Shown: one piece after another, positions 20,650 to 31,560 of the stretch | Numbering within the stretch: the stretch's first letter is position 1 | How the letters are laid out: the number at the start of each line of letters is the position of its first letter | Assembly: GCA_905221605.1 (NCBI GenBank) | Contig: CAJNDS010002813.1 | Coordinates: forward strand, 1-64,000 | Source: Symbiodinium natans | Taxonomy: Eukaryota > Sar > Dinophyceae > Suessiales > Symbiodiniaceae | DNA length: 64,000 bases | Direction: 5' to 3' | Notes under the pieces: generated by a model | The model's database searches: none | What the model saw: the letters and a program-made list of their open reading frames with translations, nothing else | Told to the model about the DNA's origin: nothing | Program-made: the position numbers and the translations under genes

Positions 20650-23600
20650 GGAAGCAAAGGCCCAAAGCAAGAACAAGACCCGGAGTGCCCGAACCGACAG
20701 AAGCAGAGATTGAAGAGCATATGGCAACCCACATGCCAATGCAACCATGGTGTGATTTCTGTGCAGCGGCAAAGTCGAAACAGGACCATACCCCACAAAG
20801 CAGTGAAGCAAAGTATGAAGACCCAGGAAAGCCAGTGATCCAGATGGACTTCATGTACATGGGTCAGAACAGTGTGAGTCTGATCATTCTTGATTCATGG
20901 ACTCGATTTTCGTGGGCGATTCCAGTGCCGGGGAAAGCACCGACGAAGAAGTTGGCCGAGAAAGTGGTGAAGTTTTCTCTCGAGATGAACTACATTTCCG
21001 AAGAAGTTCTGTTTGCGATTGATGTGGAGCCAGCGACAACAGCCTTACTGGATTTGATTGTAGCAATACGACAAAAGTTAGGCTACAAGGCTGGAAAGTA
21101 TCCAAACAAGCCCTACCACAAAGGAAGAACAGCGAGAGTGGAACGCCACATTCAGAACCTCAGGAGACAAAGCCTCACGATGATTGAAATGGTCGAGGAT
21201 CGGATTGGGGAAAAGATTCCTGAAGATCATGCTTTACGAGCGTGGGCAATTCACCACGCAGCATGGTTGTTCAACAGGTACCACCTACACTCAGGGACGC
21301 AGAGTACAGCTTTCCAATTGGTCTACGGGAGACCATACCAAGGGCAGATTTTACCCTTCGGAGAGTATGTGTTTGGTCTGGCCAAGCCTGGAGGAGTGAA
21401 GAATCGATCCTTGTGGACAGGAGGAATATGGGTTGGAAAGGACGACCGGGACATGGACGTGATTACGTCAAAAGATGGGATCTTTACGTCAAGATCTGTG
21501 CGGCGCACACAACCAGCGTGGCGCGCACGTGAGACCCTTCAACTTCAGGGTTCTCCTTGGACGAAGAAAGCCCCAAGGCTAGGGCACACCGCGCATGCGG
21601 CACCGTTACCGAGAATCGTGGAAGAACCAGGCAAAGAGAAAGAAGGAGGAGAAAATGAGCCAGAGCCAGCAGGAGATGAAGCAGGATCTGATGTGGAAAG
21701 TTCAAAGCATGACACAATCAGTGATCTATTGCTGAGCAGTGGTCAACCTACACCTCGAAGTTCATCAACGGATTCCAACCAAGGCGGGGGACAAAAGAGA
21801 GAAACTGAAGGAGAAGAAAGAGAGGAACCTGCGAAAGCTAGTAAAACAGCAGATGCTGAGGAGCCACCAACGAAGCAACAAAAGACTGCGGAAAGTTCAC
21901 CTACAAGTGCTGATCCTGGAAGTCCGAAAGGAAGTCTATTTCCACCGTTGTACGCCGGACAGGTAGAAGAACAGGAAGACGAAACAGGATATCATGAAGA
22001 TGACCTTTGGGAAGAAAGAGTCTGGAAGGAATGCGAAGAGGAATATGAAGCGGATAGTGAAGGAGAAGAAGAAGATGAGGATCGACCACCGAAAGTCAGC
22101 GAAGAGGAACTTGAAAGATTGGATGCAGAGGCAGGAAAAGCTGAACTTGACAAACTCGCCAACATGAAGGTTGTGAAGACGATCAAGAAGGAAGAGTGTT
22201 CAGAGGAAGGTAAGTTTCTGACACTAAGGACAGTTTTCGATTGGAGAAAGAGAGATGGAGTTTGGAAGCGTAGATGCAGAATTGTGTGTCGGGAATTCCG
22301 TGCGGGAGCCCAGAGCACGGAGGAGACTTTTAGTCCTACGTCAGGACACGCAGCAGTGCGAATGATGTTTCTTTTTCATCTCATCTACAATTGGGAGCTT
22401 ACAGTTCTTGACATTCGTGACGCATTCTTGCAAGTCAAGCAGAAAGCTCTGATGTATGCTGATATCTCACCGTGGATTCGAACACTACTTGGTTTGGATG
22501 AAGACCATGTATGGAAAGTGGAGAAGTGTCTGCCAGGGCAAAGATCAGCGGCAGAACAATGGTTTACCCATTTGGTTGAGATTTTGAAGCGTTTGGGATT
22601 TGAGCAATTTGTTGGGATACCCTCAATCTTGAAGCACCGAGTGAAGAAGATTGCAGTGTCGATTCATGTCGACGACGAGCTAGTTGCAGGTGCGAAAGGC
22701 GAAGGAAGATGGCTGATATGCGAGCTAGAGAAGTTTTTCAAGCTCACAGTTGAGGGACCGTTCCCATCCCACCGGGGATCGGGAGAACAGCTTCATTACC
22801 TGAAGAGGACCTATGAGTTCCTTGAAGAAGGAATTTTGGTGACAGTGTCGAAGAAGCACTACGAGAAGCTTAGAGGACTCTACAAGCTGGGGAACCGAAA
22901 GCCAAGACAAACCCCAGAGCACCAGCTGATTGGAACAGTGGACAATTCCAAAGAACTGGAGGAGAACGAGTGCAAGAAGTTTCGTTCAGCGTTGGGAACA
23001 CTGTTGTACATTTCTCAAGACCGATGGGATTTACAGCATGTGACGAAGTGTTTGGCAAGTAAGATGTCGAAGCCAACGGAACAAGCGTTAACCTGTTTGA
23101 AACAAGCTTTGCTCTATGTGCAAGGAACAGAGCAACTGGGATTCCTACTGAAGTACACAAAGGTTGGAAACAAGATGATGGATGCGATCTATCAAAGAGA
23201 AGAGCAAGAAGAAGAAGACGAAGAAAAGAAAGGAACACACAGTATGGAAGTATTCACGGATGCAGATTGGGCATCAGACCGTGAAGCGAGATGGTCTACA
23301 TCATCAGTGATTGTGTGTGTGAATGCAGTGCCAGTACTTTCGTATAGCAGGACCCAGAAAGCTACAGCTTTAAGTTCGGCAGAGTCCGAAGTGCTAGCAT
23401 GCTCAGGAGGAGCATCAGAAGCGATGTTACTGAAGAAGTTGTGGATGTTTCTTGCAGGAAAGTTACTCGTGGAGATCCGGATGGATTCAAGTGCGGGAAG
23501 ACAATGGATGATGCGAACAGGAGTCGGAGGACTCAAACATATCGATCTGAGAGTATTATGGCTTCAGCGAGGGGTGAAGAACAACAGCTTCAAAGCAAAG

Positions 23601-24419
23601 CCAGTGCCTACCAAATTAAACATTGCCGACTTGAATACAAAACGCTTAGGAGTATCTCGAAGGAGATTTCTCATGTACCATATTGGAGCCATGGTGTGGA
23701 ATGGAGAAAGTCATGAGCGTTATGGGAAAGAAGAAGCAATGGAACATGTGGCAGGTGAAGTTTGCCGAAGCCAAGTTCGAGCACTACGTGCAACTTTGTT
23801 GAATGAGCGAGGAAGCAAGACGGCTAGAGCGATGTACTTGACAATGATGGTGAATATGATTTCTCAGATTGCAGGACAGCCAGACGATTTTGGAGGACGA
23901 GAACGAGAAGAACGAGAATTTGTTTTCATCTATGTGAAGGAAGTGAGTGGATGGATTATTCTTTTCAGTGTGCTACTAGGAGGAATTTTCGCTTTACTCT
24001 TGTTCTACATGGTCGAGCAGAAGGTGAACGAAGGACGACAGGAACCACAGGAAGAAGGACCACAGGAACCACAGGAAGAAGGACCACAGGAACCACAGGA
24101 AGAAGGACCACAGGAACCACAGGAAGAAGGACCACAGGAACCACAGGAAGAAGGACCACAGGAACCGCAGGAAGAAGACCACAGGAACCGCAGGAAGAAG
24201 GACCACAGGAACCGCAGGAAGAAGGACCACAGGAACCGCAGGAGGAATTCACTATTCGAAGATTTGTGCAAAAGTATTGTCCGCCCGATGAGGATGATGT
24301 TCAACGTACAGCAAGGGCAGTCAATATGTATTTCCGTGATGCACCAGAGGATTCAGCGACAGGCAGTGGTAATGGGATGCCTGGAATCAGTACAGTACCA
24401 GCAAGCCAAATCCATGTGA
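20550..24419 (+). CDS. pol: Pol (integrase, reverse transcriptase, RNase H) of copia element B
   Basis: 1,289 codons in the -1 frame relative to Gag-protease; the true entry point lies in or before the overlap ending at 20649. An H/H-CxxC zinc module (HMATHMP...PWCDFC) comes first, then the integrase core (IQMDFMYMGQN, ILDSWTRFSWAIPVPGKA), an acidic/PEST-like linker, and reverse transcriptase from about 22200 with LDIRDAFLQVK and the catalytic HVDD in SIHVDDELVAG (YVDD in most copia). RNase H follows at about 23240-23640: VFTDADWASD, SSAESEVLA, RMDSSAGRQW, NIADLNTKRLG. After RNase H there is a hydrophobic stretch (WIILFSVLLGGIFALLLFY, 23954-24010) and 24-bp repeats coding QEPQEEGP. One base is missing in a repeat unit near 24177, so the frame then reads RNRRKKDH and ends at 24419. 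Confidence 0.9.
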   Translation: MSVFGFERLRVKGEDVQETVQLPHRRQRVADRLRKQRPKARTRPGVPEPTEAEIEEHMATHMPMQPWCDFCAAAKSKQDHTPQSSEAKYEDPGKPVIQMDFMYMGQNSVSLIILDSWTRFSWAIPVPGKAPTKKLAEKVVKFSLEMNYISEEVLFAIDVEPATTALLDLIVAIRQKLGYKAGKYPNKPYHKGRTARVERHIQNLRRQSLTMIEMVEDRIGEKIPEDHALRAWAIHHAAWLFNRYHLHSGTQSTAFQLVYGRPYQGQILPFGEYVFGLAKPGGVKNRSLWTGGIWVGKDDRDMDVITSKDGIFTSRSVRRTQPAWRARETLQLQGSPWTKKAPRLGHTAHAAPLPRIVEEPGKEKEGGENEPEPAGDEAGSDVESSKHDTISDLLLSSGQPTPRSSSTDSNQGGGQKRETEGEEREEPAKASKTADAEEPPTKQQKTAESSPTSADPGSPKGSLFPPLYAGQVEEQEDETGYHEDDLWEERVWKECEEEYEADSEGEEEDEDRPPKVSEEELERLDAEAGKAELDKLANMKVVKTIKKEECSEEGKFLTLRTVFDWRKRDGVWKRRCRIVCREFRAGAQSTEETFSPTSGHAAVRMMFLFHLIYNWELTVLDIRDAFLQVKQKALMYADISPWIRTLLGLDEDHVWKVEKCLPGQRSAAEQWFTHLVEILKRLGFEQFVGIPSILKHRVKKIAVSIHVDDELVAGAKGEGRWLICELEKFFKLTVEGPFPSHRGSGEQLHYLKRTYEFLEEGILVTVSKKHYEKLRGLYKLGNRKPRQTPEHQLIGTVDNSKELEENECKKFRSALGTLLYISQDRWDLQHVTKCLASKMSKPTEQALTCLKQALLYVQGTEQLGFLLKYTKVGNKMMDAIYQREEQEEEDEEKKGTHSMEVFTDADWASDREARWSTSSVIVCVNAVPVLSYSRTQKATALSSAESEVLACSGGASEAMLLKKLWMFLAGKLLVEIRMDSSAGRQWMMRTGVGGLKHIDLRVLWLQRGVKNNSFKAKPVPTKLNIADLNTKRLGVSRRRFLMYHIGAMVWNGESHERYGKEEAMEHVAGEVCRSQVRALRATLLNERGSKTARAMYLTMMVNMISQIAGQPDDFGGREREEREFVFIYVKEVSGWIILFSVLLGGIFALLLFYMVEQKVNEGRQEPQEEGPQEPQEEGPQEPQEEGPQEPQEEGPQEPQEEGPQEPQEEDHRNRRKKDHRNRRKKDHRNRRRNSLFEDLCKSIVRPMRMMFNVQQGQSICISVMHQRIQRQAVVMGCLESVQYQQAKSM

Positions 24420-24661
24420 ATGACGAAGAGCTTGCAAGGCGATTTCAAGAATGGGGAATGGTTAATATCATTCCTATGGCACAGGATGTGGACGAACAGC
24501 TACGAGCACAACCCCATTATGTGTACACGCCTCATGGCAAGAGGTACCACCGACCTACATGTGCAGATGTGCAAAGGTCAGAGAGATTCACTTACAGTGC
24601 AGCAGTGCATGCGAGATTGCACTACCGTCCTTGTGGCAATTGCAGGCCCGGGACCATGTGA
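24178..24661 (+). CDS. Frame-shifted 3' part of Pol with a Cys/His domain (element B)
   Basis: After the one-base loss in the 24-bp repeat tract (~24177), the QEPQEEGP reading continues in the neighbouring frame and runs to TGA 24659-24661. It ends in a compact Cys/His domain: VYTPHGKRYHRPTC, then a spacer, then HYRPCGNC. The spacing resembles small zinc-binding modules of the Ada-like type (YH...C...PC..C). Together with the upstream hydrophobic segment this gives a membrane anchor, linker and zinc module downstream of RNase H, where envelope-like genes sit in some LTR elements. There is no evidence that it is an envelope. In this copy the domain is separated from Pol by the missing base. 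Confidence 0.5.
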
Positions 24662-24902
24662 GTGAATGATGGAATGTTTCACTTTTCCGTACAGTGTGAG
24701 CTACAACGAGTACAAGCTTACCTGAGCGAAGTGTTACCCACGAGGAAGCAGTGGGAACAGTTTTCACCGAGTGCAAGAACTCCGATAGGGAGAGCACAAC
24801 GAGGCCATCGCACAATACCAGATGAGCCCAACGACATACCTGTACAGTTTCTACAAACCCGTTACTGTAGAGTGATGTTGAGCTTACAGTTCGCACAACA
24901 TC

Positions 24903-24911
24903 AAGGCGGGG
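24903..24911 (+). other. Polypurine tract of element B
   Basis: AAGGCGGGG lies directly before the 3' LTR, where the plus-strand primer of LTR elements is expected. One C interrupts the purine run. Confidence 0.6.
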
Positions 24912-25046
24912 TGTAAAGTTTTTCTACTACCTGGGAACCCCACCTACCAACCCAAAGGGTTGATGAGCATGTGTGGATTTGTGACTCATGTTTTACCGAC
25001 AGCGCTTTTACCGGTTCAAGGAAAAAGAGCGACTTGAAGTTTAGCA
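24912..25046 (+). repeat. 3' LTR of element B
   Basis: 135 bp, identical by eye to the 5' LTR at 16004-16138, followed by the second TATTC copy (25047-25051) and then the interrupted satellite sequence CATAAAGGCGCC. Confidence 0.95.
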
Positions 25047-28000
25047 TATTCATAAAGGCGCCATTCAGGTTGCCACTGGGGGGGTACTCTGATGCGTCCT
25101 ATGTTTCTCGTCGTTTGTCGGTCCTGAATGTGGACCCGCGCGATACCACGTTTTTCAGCGGTTTTTCCAACGGGCAGCCCGCAAAAGTTGGAAAAAAGGC
25201 TCTGGGAGGTCCTGATGAGGTTTTGGAGCCCTTGAAGGGGATTGTGAGGCCTTACTTGAGTATTTGAAAGACTGGTAAACCGTATAACCCTTGAGAAAGC
25301 GCGTGTAGCAGACCTGTGCACGAGTACTACACTCAAAAAATGCGGGAAAACAGCGTGTAGTACCTTGATTCCAAGTAGAAACATTACATGAACCTTAAAG
25401 TTTTGAAAAAACTATGCATTCATGTAGTACACTGTGGTTTTTCCCCAGCGCGGAGCGTGTAGTACCAGTTTTGATGAAATTACACCCGAGGCGAAATCCA
25501 GCTTTTCCCACAGCGCGGAGCGTGTAGTACTAGTTTTCATGAAATTAGACTGGCGGAAAAATCCAGCTTTTCCTACAGCGCGGAGCATGTGACACCTGGT
25601 TTTTAATTTGCAGTTCTACAGGTCAGGGGCTTTCAAGCTTCCTGCAGACTCTGGGGCCTTCAAGCCTTTGTGTTTACAAGGGGAAATGGACTCTGTGTGA
25701 ATGCAGGAAAATGCCCAAGTAATTGAAGACTGGAAGCCATGCAGGCTGGGGGAGAGGCAGGCAGCAGGTTTTGCAGGCTTGCTGTAGGGTCTGTAGGGGC
25801 GGCGTGCGGCAGGGTCTGCAGGTTGCCCGCAGGCGCTGCTGGCCTGCAGGCTGCTGCAGGGTCTGCAGGCTTGCCGACAGCCTACAGACCCTGCAGCTGT
25901 AGGCTTGCTGCAGGGGTCTGCAAGCTTGCTGCGTCAGGCTGCTGCAGGGCCTGCAGGCTTGCTGCAGATTCCGCATGCTTGCTGCAGGTCTGCAGGGTCT
26001 GCAGGTTGCTGCAGTGTTACATGCAGGGTCTGCAGAACGCAGTAAGCAGCGCAGCCCGACCTTGAGAGCTACCTTGAAATTGCAAGGACTTGGAACCTGA
26101 AGAGCCTGGAAAAGGATGCTTGTCTCCGGTCACAAGCCCTTGCATGTGCCCCCGAGCCCCCAATGGCAATGTTGGATGCCGAAGGTCGGTCTGACATGAC
26201 CAACGTGTTGCAACATTGCCATTGGGGAAAGGGGATTTTCGACAACACTTATTGATTTGGGACAAGGTAGGCCCTTTGCTGGGGGTTTGGAGAATGTGCC
26301 TCAAGTGAAGCCAAATCCGACCCCAGAAAGACACAAGAAGCGTAGGACACGTTTGAGTGCCCCCGCAGTTGCAATTCAGCTTGTCATGTGCAATACCTGT
26401 TCCGTTATAACGCTATTGCCAACAGTTTTAAGCGACCGCTGACTATCTTTGCGCCCGACCCAAACATGTGGTGCATGCTTTGCGTGTCTCCGCAAAATTG
26501 AAAGCACACTTGCCACGTTTCACGGCCCATTCTGGGGTCCTATTTTTGGGCCCCAAAGCGAAGCCCGAAATGGGATCTTCTCTAAGAGTTTCGAATCAGG
26601 CAGACCCAGTTTTGGGACCCAATTTCTGGCCTCAAAATGAAGGCCAAAAACTGTGCGATTTCTGATGAGAAGACACACTTTTGAAGCTCGCCGAAATTTT
26701 GCCCGACGTGAGGACCGCTCCCGACATAAGACAATAAAAATGCACCGCTGCGTGGCAAGCGGTCGGTGGTGGGCCTGTACTTATTCATAAAGGCGCCATT
26801 CAGGTTGCCACTGGGGGGGTACTCTGATGCGTCCTATGTTTCTCGTCGTTTGTCGGTCCTGAATGTGGACCCGCGCGATACCACGTTTTTCAGCGATTTT
26901 TCCAACGGGCAGCCCGCAAAAGTTGGAAAAAAGGCTCTGGGAGGTCCTGATGAGGTTTTGGAGCCCTTGAAGGGGATTGTGAGGCCTTACTTGAGTATTT
27001 GAAAGACTGGTAAACCGTATAACCCTTGAGAAAGCGCGTGTAGCAGACCTGTACACGAGTACTACACTCAAAAAATGCGGGAAAACAGCGTGTAGTACCT
27101 TGATTCCAAGTAGAAACATTACATGAACCTTAAAGTTTTGAAAAAACTATGCATTCATGTAGTACACTGTGGTTTTTCCCCAGCGCGGAGCGTGTAGTAC
27201 CAGTTTTGATGAAATTACACCCGAGGCGAAATCCAGCTTTTCCCACAGTGCGGAGCGTGTAGTACTAGTTTTCATGAAATTAGACTGGCGGAAAAATCCA
27301 GCTTTTCCTACAGCGCGGAGCATGTGACACCTGGTTTTTAATTTGCAGTTCTACAGGTCAGGGGCTTTCAAGCTTCCTGCAGACTCTGGGGCCTTCAAGC
27401 CTTTGTGTTTACAAGGGGAAATGGACTCTGTGTGAATGCAGGAAAATGCCCAAGTAATTGAAGACTGGAAGCCATGCAGGCTGGGGGAGAGGCAGGCAGC
27501 AGGTTTTGCAGGCTTGCTGTAGGGTCTGTAGGGGCGGCGTGCGGCAGGGTCTGCAGGTTGCCCGCAGGCGCTGCTGGCCTGCAGGCTGCTGCAGGGTAGG
27601 GTCTGCAGGCTTGCCGACAGCCTACAGACCCTGCAGCTGTAGGCTTGCTGCAGGGGTCTGCAAGCTTGCTGCATCAGGCTGCTGCAGGGCCTGCAGGCTT
27701 GCTGCAGATTCCGCATGCTTGCTGCAGGTCTGCAGGGTCTGCAGGTTGCTGCAGTGTTACATGCAGGGTCTGCAGAACGCAGTAAGCAGCGCAGCCCGAC
27801 CTTGAGAGCTACCTTGAAATTGCAAGGACTTGGAACCTGAAGAGCCTGGAAAAGGATGCTTGTCTCCGGTCACAAGCCCTTGCATGTGCCCCCGAGCCCC
27901 CAATGGCAATGTTGGATGCCGAAGGTCGGTCTGACATGACCAACGTGTTGCAACATTGCCATTGGGGAAAGGGGATTTTCGACAACGCTTATTGATTTGG

Positions 28001-31000
28001 GACAAGGTAGGCCCTTTGCTGGGGGTTTGGAGAATGTGCCTCAAGTGAAGCCAAATCCGACCCCAGAAAGACACAAGAAGCGTAGGACACGTTTGAGTGC
28101 CCCCGCAGTTGCAATTCAGCTTGTCATGTGCAATACTTGTTCCGTTATAACGCTATTGCCAACAGTCTTAAGCGACCGCTGACTATCTTTGCGCCCGACC
28201 CAAACATGTGGTGCATGCTTTGCGTGTCTCCGCAAAATTGAAAGCACACTTGCCACGTTTCACGGCCCATTCTGGGGTCCTATTTTTGGGCCCCAAAGCG
28301 AAGCCCGAAATGGGATCTTCTCTAAGAGTTTCGAATCAGGCAGACCCAGTTTTGGGACCCAATTTCTGGCCTCAAAATGAAGGCCAAAAACTGTGCGATT
28401 TCTGATGAGAAGACACACTTTTGAAGCTCGCCGAAATTTTGCCCGACGTGAGGACCGCTCCCGACATAAGACAATAAAAATGCACCGCTGCGTGGCAAGC
28501 GGTCGGTGGTGGGCCTGTACTTATTCATAAAGGCGCCATTCAGGTTGCCACTGGGGGGGTACTCTGATGCGTCCTATGTTTCTCGTCGTTTGTCGGTCCT
28601 GAATGTGGACCCGCGCGATACCACGTTTTTCAGCGGTTTTTCCAACGGGCAGCCCGCAAAAGTTGGAAAAAGGCTCTGGGAGGTCCTGATGAGGTTTTGG
28701 AGCCCTTGAAGGGGATTGTGAGGCCTTACTTGAGTATTTGAAAGACTGGTAAACCGTATAACCCTTGAGAAAGCGCGTGTAGCAGACCTGTACACGAGTA
28801 CTACACTCAAAAAATGCGGGAAAACAGCGTGTAGTACCTTGATTCCAAGTAGAAACATTACATGAACCTTAAAGTTTTGAAAAAACTATGCATTCATGTA
28901 GTACACTGTGGTTTTTCCCCAGCGCGGAGCGTGTAGTACCAGTTTTGATGAAATTACACCCGAGGCGAAATCCAGCTTTTCCCACAGCGCGGAGCGTGTA
29001 GTACTAGTTTTCATGAAATTAGACTGGCGGAAAAATCCAGCTTTTCCTACAGCGCGGAGCATGTGACACCTGGTTTTTAATTTGCAGTTCTACAGGTCAG
29101 GGGCTTTCAAGCTTCCTGCAGACTCTGGGGCCTTCAAGCCTTTGTGTTTACAAGGGGAAATGGACTCTGTGTGAATGCAGGAAAATGCCCAAGTAATTGA
29201 AGACTGGAAGCCATGCGGGCTGGGGGAGAGGCAGGCAGCAGGTTTTGCAGGCTTGCTGTAGGGTCTGTAGGGGCGGCGTGCGGCAGGGTCTGCAGGTTGC
29301 CCGCAGGCGCTGCTGGCCTGCAGGCTGCTGCAGGGTCTGCAGGCTTGCCGACAGCCTGCAGAGCCTGCAGCTGTAGGCTTGCTGCAGGGGTCTGCAGGCT
29401 TGCTGCATCAGGCTGCTGCAGGGCCTGCAGGCTTGCTGCAGAGTCCGCATGCTTGCTGCAGGTCTGCAGGGTCTGCAGGTTGCTGCAGTGTTACATGCAG
29501 GGTCTGCAGAACGCAGTAAGCAGCGCAGCCCGACCTTGAGAGCTACCTTGAAATCGCAAGGACTTGGAGCCTGAAGAGCCTGGAAAAGGATGCTTGTCCG
29601 GTCACAAGCCCTTGCGTGTGCCCCCGAGCCCCCAATGGCAATGTTGGATGCCGAAGGTCGGTCTGACATGACCAACGTGTTGCAACATTGCCATTGGGGA
29701 AAGGGGATTTTCGACAACACTTATTGATTTGGGACAAGGTAGGCCCTTTGCTGGGGGTTTGGAGAATGTGCCTCAAGTGAAGCCAAATCCGACCCCAGAA
29801 AGACACAAGAAGCGTAGGACACGTTTGAGTGCCCCCGCAGTTGCAATTCAGCTTGTCATGTGCAATACTTGTTCCGTTATAACGCTATTGCCAACAGTCT
29901 TAAGCGACCGCTGACTATCTTTGCGCCCGACCCAAACATGTGGTGCATGCTTTGCGTGTCTCCGCAAAATTGAAAGCACACTTGCCACGTTTCACGGCCC
30001 ATTCTGGGGTCCTATTTTTGGGCCCCAAAGCGAAGCCCGAAATGGGATCTTCTCTAAGAGTTTCGAATCAGGCAGACCCAGTTTTGGGACCCAATTTCTG
30101 GCCTCAAAATGAAGGCCAAAAACTGTGCGATTTCTGATGAGAAGACACACTTTTGAAGCTCGCCGAAATTTTGCCCGACGTGAGGACCGCTCCCGACATA
30201 AGACAATAAAAATGCACCGCTGCGTGGCAAGCGGTCGGTGGTGGGCCTGTACTTATTCATATAGGCGCCATTCAGGTTGCCACTGGGGGGGTACTCTGAT
30301 GCGTCCTATGTTTCTCGTCGTTTGTCGGTCCTGAATGTGGACCCGCGCGATACCACGTTTTTCAGCGGTTTTTCCAACGGGCAGCCCGCAAAAGTTGGAA
30401 AAAAGGCTCTGGGAGGTCCTGATGAGGTTTTGGAGCCCTTGAAGGGGATTGTGAGGCCTTACTTGAGTATTTGAAAGACTGGTAAACCGTATAGCCCTTG
30501 AGAAAGCGCGTGTAGCAGACCTGTGCACGAGTACTACACTCAAAAAATGCGGGAAAACAGCGTGCAGTACCTTGATTCCAAGTAGAAGCATTACATGAAC
30601 CTTAAAGTTTTGAAAAAACTATGCATTCATGTAGTACACTGTGGTTTTTCCCCAGCGCGGAGCGTGTAGTACCAGTTTTGATGAAATTACACCCGAGGCG
30701 AAATCCAGCTTTTCCCACAGCGCGGAGCGTGTAGTACTAGTTTTCATGAAATTAGACTGGCGGAAAAATCAAGCTTTTCCTACAGCGCGGAGCATGTGAC
30801 ACCTGGTTTTTAATTTGCAGTTCTACAGGTCAGGGGCTTTCAAGCTTCCTGCAGACTCTGGGGCCTTCAAGCCTTTGTGTTTACAAGGGGAAATGGACTC
30901 TGTGTGAATGCAGGAAAATGCCCAAGTAATTGAAGACTGGAAGCCGTGCAGGCTGGGGGAGAGGCAGGCAGCAGGTTTTGCAGGCTTGCTGTAGGGTCTG

Positions 31001-31560
31001 TAGGGGCGGCGTGCGGCAGGGTCTGCAGGTTGCCCGCAGGCGCTGCTGGCCTGCAGGCTGCTGTAGGGTCTGCAGGCTTGCTGACAGCCTACAGACCCTG
31101 GCTTGCTGCAGGGGTCTGCAAGCTTGCTGCATCAGGCTGCTGCAGGGCCTGCAGGCTTGCTGCAGATTCCGCATGCTTGCTGCAGGTCTGCAGGGTCTGC
31201 AGGTTGCTGCAGTGTTACATGCAGGGTCTGCAGAACGCAGTAAGCAGCGCAGCCCGACCTTGAGAGCTACCTTGAAATTGCAAGGACTTGGAACCTGAAG
31301 AGCCTGGAAAAGGATGCTTGTCTCCGGTCACAAGCCCTTGCATGTGCCCCCGAGCCCCCAATGGCAATGTTGGATGCCGAAGGTCGGTCTGACATGACCA
31401 ACGTGTTGCAACATTGCCATTGGGGAAAGGGGATTTTCGACAACGCTTATTGATTTGGGACAAGGTAGGCCCTTTGCTGGGGGTTTGGAGAATGTGCCTC
31501 AAGTGAAGCCAAATCCGACCCCAGAAAGACACAAGAAGCGTAGGACACGTTTGAGTGCCC

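Larger units (their letters stand above)
16004..25046 (+). mobile_element. Complete Ty1/copia LTR retrotransposon B in the satellite array
   Basis: 9,043 bp bounded by 135-bp direct repeats (TGTAAAG...TTTAGCA) and a TATTC target duplication. The order is LTR, primer-binding site, accessory ORF (16176-17456), Gag-protease (about 17917-20649), Pol with integrase before reverse transcriptase (about 20550-24419), a further C-terminal domain, polypurine tract and LTR. The two LTRs are identical as far as I can read them, so insertion is recent. The target lies inside one satellite unit, and removing the element plus one TATTC restores the unit exactly. Confidence 0.95.
10167..31560 (+). repeat. 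Tandem array of a ~1.735-kb satellite unit, interrupted by insertions
   Basis: The landmark GCAGGAAAATG recurs at 10236, 12263, 14921, 25703, 27438, 29177 and 30910. Corrected for element B and its target duplication, spacings are 1733-1739 bp. The 10236-12263 interval is longer through a 440-bp insert and has a shorter CTGCAG block; the 12263-14921 interval is longer through two extra copies of a ~440-bp sub-unit. Copies differ mainly by single bases and small indels, so the array is recent or homogenised. Each unit contains a GCGCGGAGCGTGTAGTAC sub-repeat block, a CTGCAG-rich block and a ~440-bp conserved block. Short ORFs recur copy after copy but carry no known motif and overlap on both strands; I do not call genes in them. 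The right edge is abrupt after GTTTGAGTGCCCCC; the left copy is the most divergent. Confidence 0.9.

Noticed and set aside
10191-31560. Recurring ORFs of 60-190 codons in the satellite units (both strands)
   Set aside because: They repeat only because the DNA unit repeats, overlap on both strands, and the longest run through the palindromic CTGCAG block. No family motif or start context supports them.
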